Shown here piece after piece: positions 51,301 through 64,000 of a stretch of DNA of 64,000 bases (positions within the stretch are counted from its first letter, which is position 1; each line of letters begins with the position of its first letter). This DNA comes from Apteryx mantelli (lineage: Eukaryota > Chordata > Aves > Apterygiformes > Apterygidae): NCBI RefSeq assembly GCF_036417845.1, contig NC_089982.1:45409684-45473683 (forward strand), written 5' to 3'. The translations under genes were made by a program, and so were the position numbers. Below the pieces are notes generated by a model that was not told the origin of the DNA, searched no databases, and was given only the letters and a program-made list of their open reading frames with translations.

Positions 51301-54300
51301 GATAGGGCAAATAAACCTCACAAAATCTATGATGTAAGCTAATTGATTTTATACTGAAGCTCTCACAGCCAACAGCTGATCTTCAGCGTGGAGGTGGAAA
51401 CTAGCAGCCCAGCAGAGATGGAGTGAAGTGTCTGCTGCCTCTCAGGTGGTATCAGTGCCTGACTGGATGAGCATCTGCTTCCTTCCAGCTCCAAAAAGCC
51501 CTGCAGATAGTGTAAGTTAAAGCAATTTGTCATTTTGCAGAGCAGAGGAGAAGCACTCAAACAGCCGGACACCGGTCCCTGCTGGGTGGCCACATGCTAA
51601 GGGCCTGGCTGTTTGTCGCCAGCGTTTCTCCGAGGCTCACGTCCATGCTTCACGTAGGGGGTTACGTGCTCAGTCCAAAGTTAGAGGAGCATCAGAGGAA
51701 GCTTTCATCCACAGAATGGGGATCGGGCTGTGTATGACTGGCGGCCTAAATAATGATTGAAATGCAACCTATGCCCTTGATATTTTACCACAAGGAGGTA
51801 AATCCTAGGTTTATGTAGAGGGGAGGAAAAAGTCACTTTCATAGCAAAATACAAAGGTGAACAAATGTACTTTCAGGGAGATGCCATACTGGGAAAGTAA
51901 CTACAAGCAATAATATATACAAAAATATTGTTTGTGTGTGTGAAGGAGCAGTATTGTTTATTTTTAAGATGTAAGCATGTAATTGCGTTTGTTACACAAC
52001 TAAAGTTGTGCTTTTTTACTGGCATTCTTTCTAATTGTAGAAAATTCATTGTTCTGTTAGACTCTAATATTGTATCTGAAATCTCAGAATGGTATTTTGA
52101 GCGTTTGCCAATTTATGTTAAGAGAAGTAACTGCAGTCTTTCCTGTGTAGCTCATTCCTTTTTTCTCCATTTGTCTTTCCAGGGGAAAATCATGGTAACT
52201 TTTATATTTCTGTACTGTCTGGTACTGTTTGGTGCTGAGCATAGCTTCCCAACCAAGAGTGAGAAATGTTTAGGGCCAGAGAGAAGGAGTGGGTCAAGAA
52301 TGGATCTAGTTGCTGGGGAACTGAAATCCAAACGACAGAAACATTAAATATATAGGAGTCCATGAGAGATAATAATGTTTGGTATCTTGGAGTCTAGAAA
52401 CTGTTTCATTTATAAATGCATTTTATGTTAGCTGAGAAAGAGAAATAAGTGGTATAGAAAACATACCATAAAACTATCTGATCTTAAATTCTTAGTTTTT
52501 AATTTACTCTGGTTGCAACTTTGTTGAAGAGTTGGAAGTTCCAGGCACATTTAAAAAAAAAGAAAAAAAGAAAAAAAAGACAGCCTTACAATTTAATATG
52601 ATTCATTCTCAGTTAAAAAAAATCATGAAAAATGTATTCCAAAGACACACAATATTGCAGGTAAACACTTAAAACACCTGTGCCGGCTCTTAAGTGGTAT
52701 AAAGTGCTGTAATTTTACTGTCTTTAGAATTAATTCTAATGTGTTGAGAAATTATCTCTTGACTTTGAATCTTCAATAATTTATCATAGTAGCTTAGCTC
52801 AGGGCAGATCACTGTTGGATTCACCAAACCTGAAAGAGAATGCAAAAGCTGTTGGAACAGAAGAAAAAAATATATATATCCCAAAATGTTCAAATAAAAG
52901 CTTGAAATAATTTGACTGGCACCGTATTTATGAACAAAATGTTTATTGGCACAGTTCATACAATGGGAAGAACATTCTCTTTTAAAACTTAGTGTTGGAG
53001 AAACTGCTTAAGGAAACAGTTATTTATAGTGAATCTTCTCATGAAAAGAACCACTAAATTCTTCAATGTTTGGTCTTTTTTTTAACAGCTTCTTCAATTG
53101 CTGTTGCAATATACATTTTTGATACGACCATACCTTTTTTTGTAAGGGATAAGTTTTATCTATAGCTGAAGCAAAGCATTACCATGAACACCAGTATAAA
53201 ACTTCTCTTTTCTTTTGTGTTCTCTGAAGTCCACATAAGTGATGTATGTGATGCTGATAATCGCCTTTGAAGACGTAAATACTGGAGAGTTGATGGACAT
53301 AGAGCGCACACATTTCTAGTGCTGGAATTTTTTTGAATGATGAACTTATATACCCCAAATTATTCAAAACATGCTTAGAAGGAATTGTGTTTTGCTTTTT
53401 CAGGAGAGAGAGATGAATAGATGCATTCAGAAGTCTGTTGGCTGCACTTAAAGAAACTGATAGTCTTAAACAATGGCTCATTTTTCCCCTACTGTAAGGA
53501 TTTTGCTAACAAAACACCTAGCAGAGATTATCACACAAACAGCTGTCATAGATCATCTTGTTAAAGCCCTTTGCTTTTTCACTCTCTTTTTCTTTCCTCC
53601 TTCCTAACTCCCAAATAAGGAGAGAGGAAAAAAAAATCATATCAGTAAAACCAAGTGGGGACAAGATGAGACCTTGATCTTGTATGTTCTGTAATGGTAC
53701 TCGCACTTTCACGTGATTTCACTGACATGAATTAATATATATATATTTTTTCCAAATAAGGTTTGTGGGACAGCATCACAGGACTCAGGGATTACCTTTC
53801 TCAAGTTATTGTTTTCTGGAAGAGCTAAGAGACTAGAAGTCACAAACTTTTACCCGTGTAAAAAAAGTGGGCACCCATGTGCATGCTAAAGGTATATACC
53901 TCTGTAGTCATTGGAGGGCATAGGCTATGTTGTTCTGTGTTTCAAAATATTGTGGAAGAGGACAGCTGAGGAAGAGGAAGGTTAGTAGTCTTGAAGTTGA
54001 TCTTGCAACTGATTGTATTTGAAAAATATTAATTTCCTTGAAAACAAAATGTGGCTGAGATTGGAGGTGGATAAATATATGAGAGGGTAATATCTGATAG
54101 CCTACGATATGAGGGAATAATTCTGATTATATTTTTCTTTCTTATGTTTCTTTTGCAATCATACCATGAAGTTTAGAAGTGAATATAAAACATAACTTTT
54201 TTTTTTTTTTTAAGAATAACTAGAGAAAAACAAAAAAAGAGATCCACCGGGGAGAGCAGAGGCGCAGGGATCAGAAGCTGTCGTTTTTTCCACTACTGTT

Positions 54301-54940
54301 TGACAAGGCAGCATGAATCGTAAGCAAAGCTGTTGCCTGAACGTAGCATTGAAACTACCTGGGATCTGTATGACTCCTTTTACGCTGAAAGCAGAGCCAA
54401 AGAGAAGATGTTTTCTCACATTCATCAGCAATGCTTTGTGGTAGAAGATGCTGTGTGTAGAAGACTCAGTGAAGTCATAAAAAGGGCAGTAAAATATGCA
54501 GAGCTTTCAGGCTAGAGAGAGGACAACTTCATGAAGAATAGAAAAAGAAAAACCTAAATAAATTCAAAGGGGAGAGGAGAGCATGAAGACACTCAGGTAG
54601 AAGCTGGGATTCAGATCCAGCGTAAGCACCTAATTTTACATGTCTACACAAACAGCTCTTCATGCAATTTTGTCATTTTTGTAGTCAGTGGCTAAACAGT
54701 GTAGTCATTGGAACCTTGTAGAGTGATTTTTAACTTAGCCTAAAGAGGATTAGGTCTGACTGGTCAGGAGGCGAGCGGAAAAAAGGGGCAGATGAATACA
54801 TTGGTAATTTGTAATCTGGATTATGTAGAAACTCCAAAGAATGAGTAAATGTTCTTTATAGAAACTTAAAATTGAGTACTGTAGATTCACCTCTAATAGT
54901 AAAATCTTGTACACTGTAGGAATATGTGAAAAATTGTTGT

Positions 54941-54974
54941 CCCCCCCCCCAAAAAAAAAAAAAAAAAAAAAAAA
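54941..54974. repeat. C10-A24 compound homopolymer
   Basis: Ten C are followed directly by 24 A. This is a replication-slippage-prone junction, similar in kind to the T10-G14 junction in the promoter island. Confidence 0.9.
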
Positions 54975-55501
54975 GACTTTGCAGATAAGGCAGTTATTTT
55001 GGATGCTGTGATAATAAAAGATCTGCCGGAGTGGAGTAACGGCAGTGCTTTAATGAGAAATCTGAAAGGGAGAGAATGACCAAAAAAAAAAGTGTTAAGA
55101 TTGTCACAGATGTAGGACTTCTAATTGGGCTACACTTCACTGCTCGTAAGGACAGTGAGTAAGGGTTTAGTTTTGGGTTTTATTAAGACATCAGCTGGGA
55201 TGCTTCAAAAAATTTTTGTTGTTATTTTTTTTTCTTTGTGCAATTCATAACATTCTGTCTTTTCTTTCTTGATCTTTTCCATGATCATGTCACTTCTTTC
55301 AGAGAGTGGAAGAAAGTGAGGGGGAGAGATATATAACTATGATACAAACATTAAAAGATTATAAGATGATATTTACATAATATTTAGGCATTTCTGCCAT
55401 GGGATCAAAATGCCCATAGTGGAAATATTTAACTGAAGCCTATCTGGTAAGTAAAATTTGCTTCATTTTTTTTTTAAGTGAAAATATATTTTTCAGTGTT
55501 C

Positions 55502-55550
55502 ACTCACACACGTGTACACACACATATGCAGGCACATACACACACATGCA
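55502..55550. repeat. Imperfect (CA)n microsatellite
   Basis: This is a 49-base run of interrupted CA units with TG, GTA, GCA and TGCA interruptions. It is an aged dinucleotide repeat. Confidence 0.8.
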
Positions 55551-58500
55551 CACATTTTCTCCTAGCTACAGATACTCTAGCAGTTCTGTATGTGAGAATA
55601 TAAACTCTACATAGTTTAAATAAGAGACACCTTTTTTAATGCACAGATTGCAAAGAAATCTGAGTATAGTCTAAATAATTATAGGAATAGAACTCTGAAA
55701 CTGTAATCCACGGATTTGATCTGCTCATTGCCAAAAATGTCCTGAAATTTCCAACAATTAGATTTGAGGGTCAATGAGATTTCTGACTTTGGCTACAATG
55801 ACAAATTCTTATTTCTAGAGGCTAATATTTTATGGGTTTTTAGAGAGAACCAACAGAAAGACAATTCCATAGTGTTTTCAGTAAAAAAAAGAGATATAAT
55901 CTTCATGTTTGGAGAGGGGAAAAAACCCTCTATAAACTGTAATCTGTATCCCAGAGGAGTATATGGGCTTTGCAGGCTGTGAATACATTAACTATGTGTG
56001 CTAATGCAATGCTATCAGTAGAGTGATCTCCAACAGTATTGAAGTATTGAAGTACATTCCATATTTTAAGCTTATCTAAATTTGTTAATTAAATACTGCA
56101 TTTTATATTTGAAAAAGTATATTTTCTGTGCATTAAGGACTAAGTGTGACATGCTACATATCTTCTAGTGATCAGAAAATTTTCTTCAACCAAATTATAA
56201 TGGAAGCCTCTGCTCTTTCCTGAATAATTCAAAGGGAGGTTAAAAAAAATAAAAGCTGTAGCTAAAGCAGTAGTTTCATGTAATGAGGAACACCTGAAGA
56301 AGAATCAAGTTTTGTTAAATGTAGTGTGTTAAAGCAGTTCATATTTGTGGTCACAATTATGAATACTGGATCTTAATATCAATAGCTGTAGACACTTGGA
56401 CTAGTAACAGTACATTTTTCTTCCATAATAGGCTTCTATAGATAGACCTGATGCATACTGCTTCACTTGAACAAACTCCCAATGACATCCATTAATATAG
56501 GACTGGTCCCTATGCATGTAGCTCTTTGAGAGTCATATCTAATAAAGCATTAAAAACCTACTTATGTTAAACGTAGGATTGTGACTAGGTGGTTTCAATG
56601 TTAGCCTATGTATTAGGGTTTTGAGAAAATGAGGCCTGAGAAATTTTAAGTTAAAGAACAGTTTATAATGGTTAGCAAAAGATGTGCTTATTGTTCTTTT
56701 CTGTGAATTTTGGTAGACAGCTTCACCCTAGATCAGGCTTTTCTGTGTGTCTGGCAAAAAGTCATGCTTGCTACTATTAACGTTCTGAAAGGGACTTCTT
56801 CCAGAGGGCTGGTCCAGAAAGCACTCCACCCCGGCAGCAGCTTAGAAGGGCCTGAAATTGCATTTGCTCTGCATCACAATAAAAACCAAAGCTTGTCCTT
56901 ATTTATTTATTTGTAAAGTGCCACAGTTCTCTGATGTTTTATTTTTAGCCTGGCAATAAGGATGTTAATCTGGAATACAAGAGCGTTCCAGCTTGAACAA
57001 GTTCAAGACCATGTCCTACTTAAGATAAGAATTATTTACCCAATTACCCATCTAAAAATGTCTGCACTGTAATGCAGAGATATTTGAGCTGATACTGGAC
57101 AAGTAACTAAATGTAACTGTCATCAATAATGATGATCTGATTAGAGATTAGTAACGCAGTTTAACTACAACAGCTTACTGCTTCTGACTTTGAAATTACA
57201 TCTGTCCTATTTCTTTATGGTGTCATTTGGAGGCACCAATTCATTTAGATCCAGCTCTGATATCTTGGGACTGTATGCTGTAAACATTACCTGGGCGAGA
57301 AGAGGAAAGACCGAAGTCTTCCCCAGACACATGAGCATGAGCATCTATTTTTAAGAAAAGAAAGTATTGTTTCAGCACAGTTCATAATCGCATGAGGCAT
57401 CATGACTATAACCTGTCATTTTGTAGCAGTATCCATATACTGGGTGCATCTTTCAAGTTACTTCTAGTTAGAGAGAAGACCATTTCACAAAATCCATGAC
57501 AGGAAATACTTGCTGGTGTCATAACTGTATCACTGAGTATTATGGACGTTGTCCATGAATGAAGTTCCTGTCTTGACTTTGTATCTTTATGGATATATCC
57601 TGCCAACACTTAAATGTATATCTAACTTGATTAAAGTGATCATTATATGCTCTGTTCATTCAAATCAATGGGGGTACACAAAAGAAGAAAGTTAATGGTA
57701 TGTGGGAGGTTTGAATAACAAAACACTTGATGGACGTTTCCCCCCCACCCCCACCCCCAAAAAATATTTATCCAAACTTGAAATCTGCTGAATGAGGTTG
57801 CCAAAATCTGACAATGAATGAACCCAGAAAGAAAAGAAATAATCATTGGCATATTTTTGGGAGAAAGAGGAACATAATCTAAACACATTGTAAATAGTGA
57901 GGCACTATCTACTTTCAGATTTTAACTATATCAGCATAAATGGATAGCAAAATTTCCCTGGTATAGGTATGGTTAAAAAGAAATAAAAAAGTGATTATGT
58001 TAAGTCTGGTTGAAGGTTTTGGTGCTAATGTACCATAGTAGAGTCTGGTTTAATCAGACAAGAGGGCTAGTGGCATAAAGCATTTTGTCTAGATGAAAGC
58101 AAATCTACTCTAGAGATGTTACTTGCTTAAGTTTAATTAAAAAAGAAACTCCATTCACAGCACAGTTAGCTAGTAAAATTTTAAAACTATAAAGCCAGCT
58201 TCTCTTAAACTTTTTAGTATCAGTCCCATTTCTCTATGATAGCATAATGTGCCTGCGTGCTAGACTGCCAGTGGGTCCCCAGACAGATGCTCACAACTGT
58301 TCGCTCTGTCGGTAGCAACCATCTGAGGAGGTATTTCAACTTTTCAGAGATTTTTGATGTTCATGACCATGCTTTGTAAATAAAAAGTGCAGAAAGCAGA
58401 CCTGTAAGAGAATACTATTGCAACCTTAAGATTTCAAGCCTAAATTTTTGAAATCATTGCTCCACCATCTTAAACCACTGTTTAATTCTTGGGGGGTGGG

Positions 58501-59694
58501 GAATGAGGTGAGGAGGAAGCATATGTTAATTATTAGCGAATGCTTATTACTGCAGTTAAAATCCACTCCTCAAATAGAATACGCTCTATTTCCTTGGGTA
58601 AGTTTCAGTCTCAAGAAAATCACCCCTGTCCTGACATAGGATAGAGTAGCTCCTGTCATTTCTTAGGTGTGCTGTTTTTATAGCATAAAAATGGACTTCA
58701 GTGGACTTCAACTGTTTTGTTGTAAGCTGGTGCATAGCATATTATCAGCCATCTTCCCAAAATATCTGAAGTATCAAGAACATCAGCTTTGAAATAACAG
58801 GGACAGATTCATGTCTTAAGTATGGTACTTTATAGAGATTTCTAGGGAAGACTTTTAAAACTATTAATAATGCTTCTTTTATATTATAAACTGTTGACTG
58901 GAAAAACACAACTTGGGGAAATTCTTAAATTGCAGGGTCCTTGCAATGAATTTCACAGGAGCTTTAAATGCTACTTGGAGTATGTTCTTCCAGAATACTG
59001 ATACTACTTCTTAGTTTTTTCTCGGCCTAAGCGTGTGTGGCTTAGTGCCATTATTTTAGAAGAATACTGCAAATAGGAAAACTCTAAATCTGAGAGTTTG
59101 CGAATGTGCCTTTTTTTTGAGAAAATAATGATGAAATGGTATTGTAATGTCTCTAATTGTTTTTCCATTTGATAACCAGAAAAATAACTCTGATAAAGGT
59201 TTCATAATGCTTACAACTTTTTTTCACTAAGAGAAGGTTGGTGTTGTTGGTATCTTGTATACAAGTTAAAGCACTCTTTGCAAGATTGGTATTTAAGAAA
59301 AATCACGGCCAAACCAGGATTAAGATATATTAAGGATACTACCTATACCGTCTTTCATTTCCAATTATACGATGATGTGTTCAAACTTAATTGGCAGTGG
59401 TTTAAATTAGATCTGAGATTTGGTTGTAAAAGTGGCAAAATCTTTGCTAGACAGATCAAGCTGTGAAGGGTATTCTGTTCAGATGCCTGTATCTCTTGTG
59501 TGGTTTTCTCAATTTTTAAATGGTAATAATTATTGGATGAGGAAAAAGTTATTTGTATGTAATGTAGATATGTGTAAATAATTTATGTGTATAAAATGTG
59601 TGATAAGATTACATGTATGCATACTATTTAGGTATAATGTATAATGCTCACATACATTCATATATACAGATTTCAATTCCTTGCTTCTTGATCT

Positions 59695-59736
59695 CTGTCA
59701 CCCCTCTGTGTGACTCACACAGAGGATGGCTGACAG
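59695..59736. repeat. Two-part inverted repeat (hairpin), 10-bp perfect inner stem
   Basis: The inner arms CCTCTGTGTG and CACACAGAGG are perfectly complementary around a 3-base loop (ACT). The outer arms CTGTCA (59695-59700) and TGACAG (59731-59736) also pair, separated from the inner stem by CC on the left and ATGGC on the right. At 42 bases it is too short for a typical pre-miRNA. Confidence 0.85.
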
Positions 59737-61721
59737 TTTATTTTCTTTAAAAGATAAGTACCTATAACAGATATACAACATAATAAAATCTGGTGATCAC
59801 AGCAATATAGCTCATAAATTACAGTAATTATACATTTTATTTTAAAATGCATTTTGGCTCCTGAAATAATCTAAATGCTGATCTGGCACTGGTAATAAAT
59901 TGCTCCTTATTGTTGCAGTAGAATACAGTTGTTATCTGACCTATTTCATGGTGAGGAAAATTAATGTGAACAAAAGATTCTCAGGCCCAATTTTGCGTGT
60001 TTAGACTATACTTCCAGTGAAGTCAAAGAGAATAACATTGCTGTCAGACAGCCTAATAGCAGCATGGATATAGTTTAGTGGATACTACAGAAACAAAGGA
60101 ATCCAAAGATTCGAAGTGCTAGATTACCTCACAGATCGTGTAGCAAAGGGTCACAGACCTTTTGCTTTAAAGCTCTCTGTGACTGATGAGTTTGAGTGTC
60201 CATGTAGGAGAAAGCGTGATACTTCTCATTATTTGAGCTGAACACAACTATGTATGATGAATGTTTTCTGTTAACAGGAGGCTACAATATTGGATACCCT
60301 CAGTTTTCAAGTGAGGATGCTATTATAAGGGATTGTAATGAGTGAATGGACTCAGAATGTCTATGTAAAGAATTCATATTTTTTACTGTTTTGAGGTATA
60401 TTTATATAGCTTCTTGTTTTCAGAAGGGATGTGATGTCTCTAATCATAGACTGTCTAATTAAACGCCTTCTAATAATTTCTGTGTTCTGTGAGAATGGTA
60501 TGAGATTATATTTTTAAGAATGCATATAAATTTGGGGAGTCCTGATAAAGAGTCTTCATATTGTCAGACTGATTTTCATAGGACTTTTGCCAGTCAGTCT
60601 GCTGGATTAAAAATGGATCCTGCAAATATTTGTACTTGGTTCTCAGTGTAAGACTGTTCGAGAACATTAGATACAGAGAAAATACTATGACATAAAAATT
60701 AAGGCTCAAGCAGGGATGGAGTGTGTACAGGTGTTGAATTATTTAAAAGCAGAGTGGGAATTTTCTCCAGGAAACTGTGAGACTGTTTTAATCCAAACTG
60801 TGCCACTAGCTTTTATGTCTTTATTGCTATGCAATAGGATTCTCAGGTTTCCATTTGGCGCAGCACTTGCACAGTGAATCTTATGTTTCTGGCTTATTGC
60901 GTGAGCAGTAGCACATAGGTATTAATTCTGGCTGTTCTGGGTTTACAAGTCAACTCTAGCAAGTCTAGCAAGGTCTGATGGTGCTGGAATCAATATGCAG
61001 GTGTAGACTTGCTGTGCAGTAAAGTCATCTGGAGTATTTTGGACTCACTGAGAGCACACAGCTGATCTATGCTTATGCTTCTGTAGGTTGGGGTTTTATC
61101 TTTTTTCACCTGGACAAATCTGTGAGGAAAGAAAGAACACTACATGTGGTAGTTCTGACTTCAAACCTTTGAGTAGCTGCCTATGGTTTTGTATTGTGAA
61201 CAAAACAATTCTTTGTTGCAGAAATGAGCCAGTAAGTACTTTGAGATTATCAAAGGAAAGTTGAGATGGCTTATTTCTAATGTTTCCCTTCAAAACAAAA
61301 CATTGCACTTTTTCAGTCTGTACTCCAACATCAAAATATAGTTGAATGGGTAGCTTTATGACTCCAAAGATTAGCTGGGAATCAATGTCTCTGAGTATTT
61401 CTGGTAAGTCAAATTATACTTTTCCCACAAGAGGAAAATTAGTTTGTGATGCTGTCTCTAAATTTGCAGGTAACTTTATTTCCAGGTGGATTACAAAAGC
61501 ATTACAAAACACTCCTTGGCAAGATTTATTCATAGTTGTTTTTTTCTTTATGCCAACCATTAAGGCATAAAAAATTAATGGGCAAAGATATTTGAATTTT
61601 CTAGAACCAGTAATACATTTGAAAAGAAATGATCATTAGACTGATAGAGCCTAGTGTCATCAGCGTAACAATGAAAGCGGAGGAAGTAACTAACCATAAT
61701 TTTGTCTGAGGGCTCGCATGT

Positions 61722-61766
61722 AAAAAGAAAAAAAAGAAGAGAAAAAGAAAGAAAGAAAAAAAAGGA
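61722..61766. repeat. 45-base pure purine tract
   Basis: This is a continuous A/G run with AAAG-type units. Long homopurine tracts can adopt triplex (H-DNA) structures. It lies about 70 bases from the C-rich tract at 61839-61862. Confidence 0.85.
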
Positions 61767-64000
61767 CATAATTTAATTCTTGGGGAAAATCCAGATGACA
61801 CAGAAAAGAAAAAGAAACAGATGAGCAATAATTGATTTCCCGCCCCTCCACCCCCCACCCCCAGCTTGTAAGTTCAATGGGGCTGATTGTGGATCTGATA
61901 AATCGGGATAGGAGTTTATTATATTAATTAATAAATATATATTTTTTATAAATTTAGGCTCTTTAGTTAATTTTATTTAAATTGTGCATATGACATACTT
62001 TCTTTAGTCATCTGATAACTCTAATAAGCATCAATCTACTACACAAAAAAGTATGTGTTCTTAAAAAAAGATGTCCCAGTCAGTTGATAGTCACTGGAAG
62101 ATTTTTTGGTTTATGCAGGCTTTTAAATTTAAATATCATCATGGATGGTTATTGAGCAGTGGTATAGCTTGTGCTTGATTCCACGTATTTGTGATTGTGC
62201 TGTGTCTCCTCAGATGGTATTCTCTGGAGCTGAACAACTGTATTGCTCTGTTCCTGAGAAGGTTAGACGTTGTGGCCGTTTCTGACTTCAGAAGTAGTTC
62301 TTCCTCTTAGTTTGAAAGCTCGCCTTTCTAATTCACAGATAGAAAATATGAGGGAACTTAGGGTCAAAACATCAGGATCTCTTCCTGACTCTGAATATGC
62401 CTTGCGGAACAGAACTCTGTAACTTGATGAAGTTACGCTGCTACATCTGTAGAAGAATGTGGCAAAAAAAAAAAATCAGAATTTTAGGTATTTCAGAATT
62501 ACTTCAGACAGTTTCTCCCATCTGATGGGGAGGGGCCAAATAGGAATTAAAGACCTCCCTTCTAGCTTTTCAAGTGCCTGGAGGGTATTCAGAGGAACGT
62601 GCTGACCCAGTTCTGTGAAGGTGATTTGTAGCTTCAAAGGAGATGTGCCTCACCACTTTTCCTTTTGAAGCACAGCTGAGCCGAGGTCACCTCTCATCTC
62701 TTTTGAAGCCTCACAATTACCAAAAGAACCCAAGTTGGTGTCTTTCTTGTCTAGCCTTTTCTGACCACTGTCAGGCTTTCTTGCAGATCTGTATGGATAT
62801 GCATCTGCGAATTGTCCTTGTTCGTGTCTGTGTTGATTAAATCCATGCAATGTATTGCACTATCACATAATAAATTTGTTTTCCTTTGGCCTCCCTCCTT
62901 ACCATGTGTTTGAAGAATTATTTCCATCAGGACCTACTAGTATCCTCACCAATTAAGTCGATGGGAGAATTGCCATCATGGTCATGATTTCATTCATATT
63001 TGAGAAATGCTGGACAGCTACTCTGATCAAAAATAAATGTATAAATAAATTTCCTAAGGAACGTGTCCTTTCTTAAATACAGAATTTATATCCCTAAAAA
63101 TACTTTTTGATTTAGAGTTAGAAATCTTTCTTCCTGGGTTAGTAATTGCTTTAGATAATAGGTTGAAAAAGAGAGATTTGCCATTGAGATAAGAGGCATG
63201 TGAAATTCATGGGAGAAAAAGGACTAGTCATACTTCTGCAGATTTGTATTTTTTCATAGGTCATTTAAATGGAATGAATTAGGTTCATAGAATTCTTTAG
63301 CTATGAAATATTCTGGGAGTTAATCTGCCCCCCTTCCCTTTTTTAACATGTTTTAGTATAGGAAAAAATATTATGGGGTAAGTCTTAGATGTTTTAAGTT
63401 TTCTTTACAGTTTGGAATAATTTGACTTGTACTGTGCAACAAAAAAAAAAATCCAATAAGGTCTATGAAACATTGTGTTGTGTGAAATATAATCTTTGCC
63501 CTGAAAAAGCATATCGTATAAATTATATTCAAATTGGAGATTTTAAAAAATTAATATTTTCCTTCAGAACTGTATATAATAGTGTGGCAGGGTTGGTTTT
63601 TGTTTTTAGATATTGTATGGCCATGTTTTTCTTTCTCATTCTTTTTTTTCTTTATTGACTGCCTGTAAGCCTCCAAAACCTAAGGTCTCAGGTACATAAG
63701 TAGAATTTAGGCTATGTGGATCTGAACTTTTGTTTTCAAGATAAGATGAGATTCATAGCATGTATAAATTGGTGTCTATGTATTTTAACTGGTGTTCCAT
63801 ATGAAAGTGAATTTCACCCTTGAAAATACATTTAGTTTCTAAGGTTCTAATAAGAGGGAATTTCATTTTCTTAAAATAGCTCAATGCTCAACTTCAACTA
63901 AGTAGGAAGAATTCTGCTTTCATCTGGTCTCATGTGATTTTTTTTTTTTGATGAATAAATAGACAGCACTGAAAGAATAAAGAAGCTGTGCCCAAAGCAG

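Larger units (their letters stand above)
47374..64000. other. GALNTL6 intron, fifth block: no gene seen
   Basis: This is AT-rich intronic sequence to the window end. It contains A20 (48355-48374), C10-A24 (54941-54974), an imperfect CA repeat (about 55502-55550), an unusual hairpin (59695-59736), a C-rich tract (57740-57758), and a purine tract followed by a C-rich tract (61722-61862). A 51-codon ORF at 52192-52347 is discussed as a finding. No GALNTL6 exon 2 is recognisable. Confidence 0.6.

Noticed and set aside
54333..54515. 60-codon frame that looks protein-like in composition
   Set aside because: It does not begin with ATG in a good context, has no domain that I recognise, and has no acceptor site in front. 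Chance is sufficient for its length.
59695..59736. miRNA precursor interpretation of the nested hairpin
   Set aside because: The structure is only 42 bases with a 3-base loop, shorter than typical pre-miRNA hairpins. Only the inverted-repeat description is kept.
1..64000. CRISPR arrays, operons, tRNA/rRNA genes, phage or endogenous retroviral genes
   Set aside because: No regularly spaced direct repeats, no cloverleaf genes and no gag/pol/env-like frames were recognised. The only reverse transcriptase is of CR1 LINE type.

Overview
This window is vertebrate nuclear DNA, most likely from a bird. Two things support this. A young-looking CR1 LINE of avian type lies at about 45.5-47.4 kb and ends in tandem ATTCTGTG octamers. 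The only protein-coding exon I recognise, at 6121-6258, encodes the N-terminus of a polypeptide N-acetylgalactosaminyltransferase and matches GALNTL6 (GalNAc-T17) as I remember it. The long AT-rich stretches without genes, poly-T/A tracts and microsatellites also fit an animal intron and nothing prokaryotic.

Layout. Positions 1-5160 are upstream flank, with one old, broken CR1 remnant at about 3.7-4.5 kb. Positions 5165-6475 are a dense CpG island, the presumed GALNTL6 promoter, leader and first coding exon. The exon closes at CAG|GTACGC, and everything from 6259 to 64000 is best read as the 5' part of a very long first coding intron. I saw no second exon, so the intron continues past the window end.

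Inside the intron are an old CR1 remnant on the plus strand (about 19.56-20.33 kb), another on the minus strand (about 37.2-37.6 kb), and the young CR1 (about 45.48-47.37 kb). The young copy keeps about 600 codons of reverse-transcriptase ORF with one in-frame TAG. There is also a possible degenerate DNA-transposon remnant (about 34.4-34.7 kb), several homopolymer and simple-sequence tracts, and a few short hairpins.

How it works together: the host content is one gene start, a CpG-island promoter driving a Golgi type II membrane protein. The rest is intron shaped by successive CR1 insertions of different ages. I found no operon, CRISPR, tRNA, rRNA, viral gene or clearly new biological system. 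The findings below are modest structural observations.
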